Positions 13,201 through 22,689 of a DNA stretch of 64,000 bases are shown piece after piece. The position numbers were made by a program, and so were the translations under genes. Position 1 is the first letter of the stretch, and every line of letters begins with the position of its first letter. The stretch comes from Lentinula raphanica (taxonomy: Eukaryota; Basidiomycota; Agaricomycetes; Agaricales; Omphalotaceae): contig JANVFP010000023.1 in assembly GCA_027919835.1 (NCBI GenBank), forward strand, positions 682,001 through 746,000. Reading direction: 5' to 3'. The notes under the pieces were generated by a model. The model was not told the DNA's origin and searched no databases. It worked only from the letters and a program-made list of their open reading frames with translations.

Positions 13201-14028
13201 TTACACTATACGTCTGGTTATCATCCGGAAGCTGATGGTCAAACCGAACGAGTAAACCAAACTCTGGAGCAGTACATCCGGATCTATTGTTCTTATCAAC
13301 AGGACGACTGGTCATCCCTTCTTCCGATTGCGGAATTTGCTTATAACAACGCTCCTAACGCTTCTACTGGTCTTACTCCGTTCTTTGCTAACAAAGGCTA
13401 CCATCCGAACATCACAGTCCGACCGGAGATTGATATTCGTTCCGACTTAGCCAAGGATTTCGTTGTTAATCTTGATGAGCTTCATACTTTTCTACGTGAT
13501 GAAATCACTAATGCTCAAAAGAAATACAAGGAACAGGCTGATTGAAAACGAATTCCTCCGCCGGAGTTCTCCGTCGGATCGGAAGTCTTCGTTCTAGCAA
13601 AATACATCAGATCCACTCGACCTACAGCGAAGTTTGCAGAGAAGTATCTTGGACCTTTCACGGTTCTTGAGAAGATCGGCTCTCTTTCATACAAGATACA
13701 ACTCCCTGATTATCTTCGTCGCATTCATCCTGTATTCCACGTCTCGCAACTCGAACCCTCCTATCCGAATCCGATTCCGAATCGGACCCAAACACCTCCA
13801 CCTCCGATCGAGGTTGAAGGTGAAGTTGAGTACCTCGTTGCTGAAGTACTTGATTCAAGGCTGGACCGTCGGTTCAAACGTTGTCCCCTCCGGTACTTCG
13901 TTAGATGGTCTGGTTATGAAGGTACCGATGAGGAGTTCTCTTGGGTTGCTGCAGACGACATTCATGCCGACGAACTCATTCCGGCTTTCCACCTCCGATA
14001 TCCAGACAAACCCGGACCTTTGACTTAG
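10219..14028 (+). CDS. pol: Chromovirus Pol: protease-RT-RNase H-integrase-chromodomain, one internal TGA
   Basis: The frame is open upstream of 10219 and has no convincing ATG, so synthesis is probably by -1 frameshift from gag. Domains in order: aspartic protease (LLDSGSTDCFID, about residue 40-50), reverse transcriptase with VIVYLDDILIYSDD, RNase H (ETDASDYALAA, with DAMTRR after it), integrase HHCC finger (HPLSGHFG to CTICGRNK), integrase core (D in SMDFIEQL, D in TSDRGSEF, E in ADGQTERVNQ), then GPFTVLEKIGSLSYKI and a chromodomain with YFVRWSGYEGTDEEFSW. A TGA at 13543-13545 falls just after the integrase core, in a context where Arg is usual; the same frame then continues to a TAG at 14026-14028. 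The chromodomain is expected to steer insertion to marked chromatin; its loss here would affect targeting. Confidence 0.93.
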
Positions 14029-14349
14029 CTATGTGTTCAAGTTTATATCATTGATTTTATTTCTATTTTCATTTGTTATACTAACACTACACTTCGGTGT
14101 ATTTTATTCAACACTCTCAGTATTTATACTGATTGAGTATAAACGCGATGATAGTAAATTGAGCGTTTATATTTTTTCTTAAATTTTTCTAAGTCAAATC
14201 CGACGGAACTCCGTCGGACTTATCGTACTTTCATTACTATAGTATTGTTCTTTCAATTGGACTTCACAATTAACAATTTTTAGTATATACATTTGGACTT
14301 CAAGAAAAACCAAGAAAATTTATACACAACAAGTTTGTATTTTAAGTCC
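14029..14349. other. AT-rich spacer between pol and the antisense gene
   Basis: About 320 bp with no ORF. It contains an inverted CCGACGGA/TCCGTCGG pair at about 14200-14218 and is the convergent 3' flank of pol and of the antisense gene, so it probably holds both terminators. Confidence 0.5.
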
Positions 14350-15589
14350 TTACTCCTCATCCTCCTCCGATTCCGATCCCTTCGGCGCTTCCTTTTCTTC
14401 CTCCTGTTGCTCCTCTTCATCTTCCTCTACTCCCAAGGCCTTCTTCATCAAGTGGACGAGAGTCCCTTCGAGGTTAGCAAACCTCCTCTCGAGTGCTTGA
14501 AGGCGTTGGTCCGTTGTACCGGCGGACTCCCGAACCAACTCCAATATTTCGTGTTGGCCCTGGGCCATGTCGACGAACCCTTCCTTTAGGGCCTGAAAGT
14601 CTTCCTCCAAGTTCGTCATCCTGGAGGAGTTATCGGTGTCCCTTCGACGACCGATAGGAACCTTGGCCTTTCGAGGCTTGGACTTCCAAATCGGAACAGC
14701 GGCGGCAGCGACGGCGCCAGACCATGTGCATTGTTGCTTGTTATCGTGGCACGGTTGGCAGGCCTTGGCGTTCTTCCTCTTCTGAGGTACGCAGAGTTCA
14801 ACTCTTTCGAGTCTCTGGCACCTCTCGCAAGCGTCCTGGTACTTGGGCGATTCGTCCCCACTCGGAGTCGGTTCTCCGTCGGAGTCATCGTCGTCATCGT
14901 CGTCGTCCCCTCCCGGATATTCATCGTCACTGGGATCTCCACCAGTGCCGACGTTCTGGCTTTTGGTTAGGAAAATGAAACAGGAAAAGGATTAGTAACT
15001 TACCAAGAAAGGAATAAAAGGAAACTCCGGGACATACCTTATGATACGGGATGGTCCCGCTTCTCCTATCGCCTCCGTCGGAGACGCTCTGGTTGAGGCA
15101 TTCTACAAGGAAGTTAGTGGTAGTAGTAAGAAGAGTTTTAGTACTCACCGAGGCTCTGGAAAACCGACGTAGTCGAGCAGCTCGAAGCTGCTCCGACGAC
15201 GGTCCCTGACCGGAGTCAGCGACTTTGGTCTTTTTGGCCTTACCGGCCTTCTCCTCCTCTGCTTTCCTCTTCTTTCCCTCCTTGACCTTCCGTCGGCGTT
15301 CCGCCTCTGCTGCTTCCTCCGCTTCGCGTTGGAGTCGTTCCTCCTCCGCTTTGCGTGCAGCTTCCTCTTCCTCTTTCTTCTTCTCCTCCGCTTCCTCCGC
15401 CTCACGACGGCGTTGATTCTCCTCCCTCCGCCGCTGCATGTCTTGCAGGGCCGCCTCCTCCTCCTCGGCTTCTCGTCGTCGACGTTCGGCGGGCGTCTCA
15501 GTAGTTGGCTGGAGAAAGATCCGAAGTTCTTCCCTGCCGACGGCGGTGGTGGTGGTGATAGTGCTGATATTCGGCCTGGGTCTAGACAT
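14350..15589 (-). CDS. Antisense accessory gene of the chromovirus: zinc-cluster, coiled-coil protein
   Basis: Three exons on the minus strand (15149-15589, 15038-15102, 14350-14959) with GTGAGT and GTATGT donors give 371 residues with no stops. Seen: a short Thr-rich start; a strongly charged Glu/Arg/Ala coiled coil (residues about 35-120) with an RRREAEEEEAA-type pattern; a basic KKRKAEEEKAGKAKKTK stretch (possible nuclear signal); an acidic run of eight Asp; a six-cysteine cluster at residues 213-246 spaced CX2CX8CX10CX2CX6C, close to the fungal Zn2Cys6 pattern (CX2CX6CX5-12CX2CX6-8C) but wider in one loop; and a C-terminal coiled coil with an acidic tail. It lies opposite to pol, between pol and the 3' LTR. 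Inferred role: DNA binding, perhaps regulating the element. Not a standard gypsy protein (not Env). Its intact introns and frame in a young element argue that it is used. Confidence 0.78.
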
Positions 15590-15841
15590 CGAGGTTGATG
15601 GGAAATTTTGGCTAAGTCCCTCATTCACCTTCGGCTTTTATACTTTCGGATCGGCGCACGGACCATGCTACTTTAGGGCTGGTCGATTCGCGTTGGGATT
15701 CAAGACCACCATCAAAACGTTTTTCCAAATCGGGCACCCCGATTCCATCGTTCTAGAATCGGACCGACGGAGTCATGTGATCGGATCAACCCAGTCATCT
15801 GATCGTGGTGATGATGTCATCGGCTTTCGAGGGCTCAAGCC

Positions 15842-15855
15842 TAAGAGGGGGATAC
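15842..15855 (+). promoter_or_regulatory. Polypurine tract of the chromovirus
   Basis: TAAGAGGGGGATAC directly abuts the 3' LTR start at 15856, the expected place of the plus-strand primer. The purine run is AAGAGGGGGA. Confidence 0.75.
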
Positions 15856-16443
15856 TGTTACGACCATAATCTTCGGAGCTCCGTCGGAGCTTCACTCGGC
15901 GATTGGACTTAGAGATTTCCTGAATCTCTCTAGTCATGCCTAGCAGTGTCCGTCTTGTCCCTCCTTCCGATTCCGTCGGTGTATCGGTCTGGTCTTATAC
16001 TTTGATTATGATCTTATTGTTTTATTCTCTGACAGCTCAGCTGACCTTTATATTGATTTACTTTACAATAGCTTATTGTCTTTCTCACCTCCGATGCTGT
16101 AGTACCGAGATGTGTATCGTCTTATTGTACTTTAGATTAGACTGACTATCCGTACAGTATATAAGGAGCCTGTACATACTTACATACCTCAGTTTTAATA
16201 TCAACTTGGATTACCTCGTTAACGTTAACACTCACCTCTGTGCTCTCGGTGTCGTCTTGATCGTTGATCATCGCCGACTCCGAACCTCCGTCGGACTTCG
16301 TACACGTTGTACTCGTCCTCCTCTGCTCTCTTGGTTGAACACGGTAACGTGGCGAGGGTGTTGCTCAATAACAACACTAACGTTCAACAATCCTCTGTGT
16401 CTCTGATCGGAGCTCCGACTCCGTCGGTGGCACGGTCCTAACA
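15856..16443 (+). repeat. 3' LTR of the chromovirus
   Basis: 588 bp, same length as the 5' LTR and identical wherever compared by eye, ending CCTAACA before the target duplication ATAAT. Confidence 0.95.
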
Positions 16444-16659
16444 ATAATGAAGAATGGCCAAAGAAGAGAGCCCGAATAGAGACAAAGGAGCAATCAAGGA
16501 AGAGAAAACATAATGTATAGTCTTTATATTGTGATTCATTGCCTGTATATTATAGATATGTAAATGTACTAATATACTTGTGTACTTTCTTTTCCAGTGG
16601 CTTGAAGTAATCAGTAGCAAACCTAATTTGTGTGATTAAGCCAACTGAGATTGATTTTG

Positions 16660-17143
16660 TTCGCAACATATCTGCCTGTCCTGTATATGAGACCAATAAT
16701 GTAGGTAAAAAACCCTCATAGGTGGTCAGCTACCCAACATATACTGTAAGATGGGTAGCTACCCAACATATATTGTAAAATGAATAGCTATCCAGCATAT
16801 ATTTTAAAATGGGTAGGCTAGGGTAGCTACCCAACATATACAACATATATTGTAAGATAGGTAGCTACCTACTATCCTGAACAAGTGGGTAGCTACCACT
16901 TACTCAGAGATGTACTGTGAGTCTGTTAAGTGTTACCTAGACTGTATAATAGTCAATAACAAAAGACTGAAACATCATTGAAGTTTTATGGATCATGCTC
17001 AACTTATAGAGAGGTACTGTTGCTGAATACTACTGAAACTTTTGCATGTACCACAAACTGCAATGCTGATGGGTTGCATTGCATAGTAATCCAGGGGAAT
17101 GTAATCTTTATAAAAAGCAAGGTAGCTACCCAGGTAAGAAATC
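16660..17143. repeat. AT-rich stretch with clustered TAGCTACC palindromes
   Basis: Several copies of (G)GGTAGCTACC(C), interleaved with CAACATATATTGTAAGAT-like units spaced about 35-40 bp between 16735 and 16900, with a further copy at 17121. It resembles a tandem array derived from the same family as the foldback elements nearby. 16521-16660 shows nothing recognisable. Confidence 0.6.
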
Positions 17144-17232
17144 ACTTCAGGCACCCCCCAACTAGGCCTTCTTAGGGTAATTACCACATGTCAGTATTCA
17201 TACCTAAGAGGCCCCCCAAATGGGTAAGCTAC

Positions 17233-17495
17233 ACTGCATGCAAGTTCCCATAAGTTGCTCGAACTTATGGAAAACTTATCCTAAAAATACATAAAAATTC
17301 AAATCAATAAAAAAGGCAACTTATAAGAGATTTTATGCTGAACTTATTGAATAAAATTACTATAAAAGGAAATTTTATTTAATAAGTTCACTATAAAATT
17401 TCCCATAAATTCCCTTTCTTATGTGTTCAAAATTTTGCATCTTTTTATCATAATTTTTCCATAAGTCCTGGCAATTATGGGAATATGCATGCAGT
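17233..17495. mobile_element. 263-bp MITE inserted in FB2
   Basis: Terminal inverted repeats start ACTGCATGCAAGTTCCCATA on the left and read ACTGCATGCATATTCCCATA from the right. It is flanked by GCTAC on both sides (17228-17232, 17496-17500), a 5-bp duplication lying inside a former TAGCTACC motif. The interior is AT-rich with AACTTAT(AAG) repeats; non-coding. Confidence 0.75.
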
Positions 17496-18782
17496 GCTAC
17501 CCAGTGTTTGTTTAGGTGGGTGGCTACCTGACCAATAGGTAGCTACCCCATCAATGCTGATTTTTGTTTGGGTAGCTACCCACAAAGAACTCCCATGGGA
17601 GAATTTAAGTTGGGTAGCTACCCAAGATATTTTACATGAGGGGTAGCTACCCACCATAATGCTTTAGTTGGATCAACTTGAATGATGAATCACTCAATTT
17701 CATTCTTAATATATTAATTTCCTTATACACATTAGACTGAGCAACTAGCAACTTACATATAATATATTTTAACATACTCAATACTTGCACTTCATTATTC
17801 AATATAATACTCACATGTACACTGAACAATTAAATAATCAGAGCAGTATTATTACTAATTATATTTGTTACACTCAACATATCTCATCAATAAATATAAC
17901 ACACCTTCAATACAACATTGTTATACAATAATAGGCATATAGCAACAATTTTTGGGTGCTTATGAGTGCTTATTTTGGGTCTTCAACTTGAAATTCTTGA
18001 ATAGCACATCCTATAATTTTTGTATAGGTTTTATATTGTGTCAGGATGTTGTTCATATTATACTTCTTAGGATTTAAATCCGAGAACACAGAAATCTATT
18101 TTCTAGAGCAGAATATATAGTGATCTTTTGTGATGTAACAGCAATTTGTATAAATCATACTGCATATATTCATGTCATGCAGCCAAATTGCTACTGGGGC
18201 ATAAAAAGCAACACTCTATGACTCATTCTAGGATACCTCCATGTGATACAGCTAAGAGATTCACCATGGGGGTCATTGATTATGACATCTGCAGTTACAT
18301 GCACCTATCCATATTACAAGTGTACATGAAATATGTAAATGTAGGATGCAGAGTCCAATCATCATAATGACCATTGAAAGCATGTACAGACACTGTCAGT
18401 GAACTGTTGCAGTGAATTTCACATGGGACAACATCAGTCTCCCAGCAAAACATAGATATATGCAGTGTAATTTATCCAAATTGCTGTTACATCACAAAAG
18501 ATCACTATATATCCTGCCCTAAAAAATGGATTCCTGTGTTCTCGGATTTAAATCCTAAGAAGTATGATATGAACAACATCCTGACACAATATAAGACTTA
18601 TACAAAAATTATAGGATATGCTATTCAAGAATTTTGAGTTGAAGACCCAAAATAAGCACCCATAAGTGCCCAAAAATCATTGCTATATGCCTATTATTGT
18701 ATAACAATGTTGTATTGAAGGTGTGTTATATTTATTGATGAGATATGTTGAGTGTAACAAATGTAATTAGTGATAATACTGC

Positions 18783-19844
18783 ATGAATCTATGGCAGCTT
18801 TACTTAAGTTTCAGATGTCTTTTGTTTCATCACTCAAGTAGACTCAAGTTTGACTTAAGATATACACTTGAAGTTGTAGCCTTGAGTTCATACTCTTCAG
18901 CTCTGGAAAAGTAAAGTCAGAAGATATCTTAAGTAGATTTGAATTGAACTTAAGACTAATGAAAGTGCAACTAGTCTGACTCAACAAAGACTTAAGTCAA
19001 TTCTGCTGCTCTTATTCCAGATGCAGTCTCTAGAGATCATTGCAATCAATGTCCATTTAGTTGTATGAGCAGAAGGTCACTTACTTGGACAGAATTTAAG
19101 TTCATGCCACTTGTAGGTGTAATCCAAGATGATGGTGGTTTGGAGGAAAGTTGCAAATGGTAAGTGGTCAAAAATAAAATCAACATGATATTCCCACCAC
19201 ACTGTCACATGATCTCAGGTAATGTGATCTTATTGTTATACCACTCATTCCGTTGATTTGTCAGATTTCAACTTCTCTTTCTTAACCTCTATCATCTCTT
19301 TCTATGTCACTCACAAAAATCTTCATGAAGGATCAGGATGAGTATTGAGGGCATATTTGGTAGGTCATGTCCACTCAATGCTCATAGAGTGACCTAATCT
19401 CTAATGTTTTGCTACTTAGATGCTTCAGTCTATGCAGGTGTATAGGATGATGAGCTTATTCAAGCACAATTAAGTCAGAACTACTGATCAAGAGGCCTTG
19501 AGACTGTAAACTGAAGTTGTCTGTAAGTTGTCTTAAGTGTCCTGAAAGTACTTGTATGACTTATGTTTTAATTTCTAGGACTTAATATTGGTTGGTCTTA
19601 AGCTTGCTTATCTAGAAGTAGCTTAAGTCTGATCAATGGTGGGGATATCTTTGTTGACTTAAGAACTTGAGGTTGACAACTTAACTTAAGGAAGGATAGA
19701 AGGTAGTAACTCAAGTAATCTTAAAAGCAAATTTGTATACATAGTAGGTAGATACATATTCAGTATATCTTAAGTAAATCTTGAGTTGACTTGAGTGGTG
19801 AAACAAAATACACCTGTCACTTAAGTAAAGCTGACATAGTTACG
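18783..19844. mobile_element. 1,062-bp non-autonomous TIR element rich in CTTAAG
   Basis: The ends match as an inverted repeat: CTATGGCAGCTTTACTTAAG at the left and CTATGTCAGCTTTACTTAAG read from the right. The flanks are AATACTGC and GATACTGC, an 8-bp duplication with one change. Comparison with FB1, which has the uninterrupted sequence, fixes the insertion. The palindrome CTTAAG or ACTTAAG is scattered through the element many times. There is no ORF of note. Superfamily open; the duplication length would suit hAT or KDZ. Confidence 0.75.
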
Positions 19845-19887
19845 GATACTGCTCTGATTATTTGATTGTTCAGTGTACATGTGACCT

Positions 19888-21045
19888 CTGCCTTTTGCAC
19901 TCAGGTGGGACAGGAAGTTAGAGTTAGCCAACACTGGGCCAAAGCCCATAACATTCAAAGCAGATCATGGAGGGCTACATAATGGTACAGAATAAGCAAG
20001 GATGTAGCTACATACAACTACATATTTACAAACAATGAGAACATACATAATATGAAGGAGAGGAGGGAGGGTGAAGGAAAAACAGGCAGATCAAGGTTAG
20101 ATCTATGTAGAGAAGAGTAAGTACTGTGTAGAGGCTTATCAGACATGATCAGAGCACACTGAGACACCAAAAACCCAAGATCTAACAAAGGAATCAACTC
20201 CTAGAGTGTCTGATCACCTTAGATTTGTTTGAATGTGCTTTGGTATCTGTTCAGTATCTTGACTCGTGTTAGTAAATATAGTCAATATAAGAGCAATAGA
20301 TAGAGTATCATATAATGAAGTAAAAGTAATTGAATAAGTTTTTGAATCATTTGAACTCATTAAAGAGCTTTGGAAATTTTTTGAAAGATATCTAAATATC
20401 TCTGGAAGACTCTCAGAGATATTCAAAGATTTCTAAAGATATTCAAAGATTTTCAAAGATATCCAAAGAAATTCAGAGATTTTGAAAGACATTCAAGGAA
20501 CTCTGAAGGCTTTAGGTTTTGGGGGGTGTCTCAGGAGACACCAAAGACACTGAAGACTCTAGAGACCCCAGGCAACCTGGAATTCTTTGAGATCTATGTT
20601 GGGTAGCCCTGAGCACAGAACATTTTTGCTGATGGATGGTGAAAAATGCGAAATTTCATACCAGATTCCTGTATCTGAGACACCTCTGAAAGGCCTGTAG
20701 TCTGTACAGATGTAGGAATGTGCTGGACAATGAAATCAGAGCTCAGAAAGAGCTAGGGAACATGCAGGCAGCCTCACCCAGATCAGAGAAGGTGGGGGGA
20801 GGAAAGGAAGAATGGGAGATCAACAATTGATGTTTCAGCTCGCTTTTACAGGCCTCTGCTCAGACCTCTGGCACCTGTAACAGCCACATCAATTTAAAAC
20901 AGCCCCATGATCAATTGCCTGATGCATGTGAAGATGGGATCATGTACAGCTATCAGCTGATGATTCAGGTGCTCTATCAGCGCTGGAAATGTCTGAAATA
21001 TGTTCAGGAATCTATGTGATGAATCTAGGCATGGTGCTAAGTGAT
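19888..21045. mobile_element. DIRS-type terminal-repeat fragment, with a MITE inside
   Basis: Starting at CTCTGCCTTTTGCACTCAGG, this matches the non-coding terminal region of the DIRS-type element at about 42.0-43.0 kb and, inverted, 46.7-48.3 kb. It ends abruptly inside the F-box gene. No coding remains. It is probably a partial insertion or a solo terminal repeat. Confidence 0.65.
20263..20634. mobile_element. CATCAGG-family MITE, divergent copy 6
   Basis: 372 bp, inserted in the DIRS terminal repeat. The uninterrupted copy near 42580 shows the empty site, and GA is duplicated (20261-20262, 20635-20636). The right end reads TTTTTGCTGATG; the left end is degraded. The interior has CAAAGATTTTC-type repeats and the GGTTTTGGGGGGTGTCTC block. 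Confidence 0.7.
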
Positions 21046-22164
21046 ATAGACATTCGTGGTAAATGGAGCAGCAAAATTGGCAAGAACAAGGGTGTGTAGA
21101 TGGGGAAGATTGATAGTGGGGAGATTGCTGATTGTTGTAGGGTTGCTACTAGCCGGACCAGCACCATCCAGGGAAAGTTTCATGAGCATTGGAGAAGTGG
21201 CCAGTATCTGTCGAAAGCATGAGACCGGAGGACATAGCTGGAGGGGTATTCTACGAAGGTCAAGAGTCGTGAGGTTGTTCAACGAATGCGTGTTCGCCCA
21301 GTCAATATTGATACCATTCATTGTAAAGGACTTCAGTTCCGGAACATATTTGCCTCCAAAGAGAGAATAAAGAGACGTGGAGTGATTCACTGGAACAAAT
21401 TTTGTGCCTCGCCAAACTAGACCGGGCCATAGGAACGGGTTCCCAGTTCAATGTATTTCGAATCGTTCCATCATCAAAGGGCGGACCCCCTCCTTTCCGT
21501 AATCGCTCAGCCACTTCAACACAGAGAGAATGGGTTCCCAATCCTCAAGAAGGATGATGAGTACGCGGATGTGATGGAGATGAGGAGTCAGATCTTTGAG
21601 CAGTGCGCAGATCTCTAGGTCTGTAAATTTGTGAACCAGTGTATCGTCGAGACGAAGATCAAGAGGGGAGGTGCGCGATCGTCCAACGAAAGCCAATGAT
21701 CGTTCAAATGGAGGTTTGTCGCAAAACCAAATCGCGTTCCAGAGAGTTGCATCTGAGATGGCAATGTTTCGAAAGTATCTCAACACCCAGGTGAGTTGTA
21801 GCCTCCAGCGAATGCTATTCAGAGATGACGGAGCAGACCAGAAAACAAAGCGGATGATGTTAGAGAGGAGCTCCCTCAGTAGATCGTGATGAAATGTGCG
21901 CCAGAATATCAGCTGGTAAGCGGTATAAGTCTTCAAAGCTTTTTCCTTATATTTGTGCACTACAAGTGCATGTTGTTCAGGTTCTTCTGAAGGGTCTACT
22001 GGCTGATCCTCCAGCAGCCGTACATAGGCACGCTGGCAAAGATAAGATTTAAGTAACTTCGAAGATTGTTTTCGGATTTTTTGAATTTCCTTGGGACTGA
22101 GAGGGTGAGGTTTCCATGGGTCTTTCTGGAGCATGAGGCGAAAATACTGCTCAGGAGAGACCAA
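21037..22164 (-). pseudogene. F-box-like / leucine-rich repeat protein, truncated
   Basis: The minus frame carries a segment typical of expanded basidiomycete F-box proteins: a helix pair around LLRELLSNIIRFVFW, RWRLQLTWVLRYFRNIAISD, then TLWNAIWF and ERSLAFVGRSRTSPLDLRL, followed by LRR-like sequence (LTTLDLRRIPLQLCP). Such proteins are substrate adaptors of SCF ubiquitin ligases. The frame has a TGA at 21448-21450 in the run EIH-stop-TGNPF, then continues in the same frame to 21037, where DIRS terminal sequence begins. No convincing ATG is seen at the 5' end. It is therefore broken at both ends and once inside. Confidence 0.75.
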
Positions 22165-22175
22165 TCAATGACCTG

Positions 22176-22689
22176 GTGGGGGCGCAGTACAAGCTAGGCC
22201 CTGAGAAGGCCTACTATCAGTACCAGAAGAAGGACTGCGGTCAACGCGAGAAAATCGAGCGCTTGTCGAAGAGTCGGAGGCCATCTACGAAGAGTCAATC
22301 AGCAACAGATGGCAGAAGAAAGGGGAAAACAGTGAGACCAACTGTGAAAAACGCGTTGAATAGTAAGGTTGAATATAACAGAGATGTCAATGAGGGAATC
22401 ATGAAATCGATGGTGGCGGCACATGACGGAAGCACTGCCGCATCAGCAAAACCTTAGATCTAGTAGTAGAATTACTCTGAACTCAACCACCATCACTGCT
22501 ACTTTCAGCCACCTATACGTTCAACTCCCTTCAAGTCTATCACATCTGTGTCGACTCTGTGGTATCATCTCCCCTTCTCTCTCCTCGACTTCTCGACTGG
22601 CAAGTAATATTGTGAAAGGAAAATTATAGGCTACACCGTTCAGGTATTTCCCTTCTCACAAATCTCGAAAATTTATCTCACCCGCAACT
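22176..22689 (+). other. Spacer with unsupported ORFs upstream of the SPX-RING remnant
   Basis: One 93-codon polar ORF (22176-22457) and short others, with no recognisable family. The SPX N-terminus expected here cannot be identified with confidence; it is either too decayed or missing. Confidence 0.4.

Larger units (their letters stand above)
7760..16443 (+). mobile_element. Complete Ty3/gypsy chromovirus (chromodomain LTR retrotransposon)
   Basis: 8,684 bp, bounded by the 5-bp duplication ATAAT (7755-7759 and 16444-16448) and by two 588-bp TG...CA LTRs that appear identical by eye. Order: LTR, primer-binding site, gag (8399-10153), pol with protease, reverse transcriptase, RNase H, integrase and chromodomain (10219-14028), an antisense spliced gene (14350-15589), polypurine tract, LTR. 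Identical LTRs imply recent insertion. The gag-to-pol step is a -1 frame change. One in-frame TGA (13543-13545) separates the integrase C-terminal region and chromodomain from the rest, so this copy may not be autonomous. It landed inside the 3' end of an older repeat-rich ORF. Confidence 0.96.
17144..19887. mobile_element. Foldback element FB2 (GGGTAGCTACCC family), nested and truncated
   Basis: It begins with the same end as FB1 (ACTTCAGGCACC...AGGCCTTCTTAGG) and has several GGGTAGCTACCC copies to 17653. A left arm at about 17690-18130 is repeated inverted at about 18490-18782 and 19853-19887. The central 73-codon ORF at 18146-18367 is almost the same as that in FB1 (few replacements), as is the 60-codon ORF at 17647-17829 (minus). 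It is interrupted by a 263-bp MITE and a 1,062-bp element, and its right arm is cut where DIRS terminal sequence starts. Confidence 0.7.
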
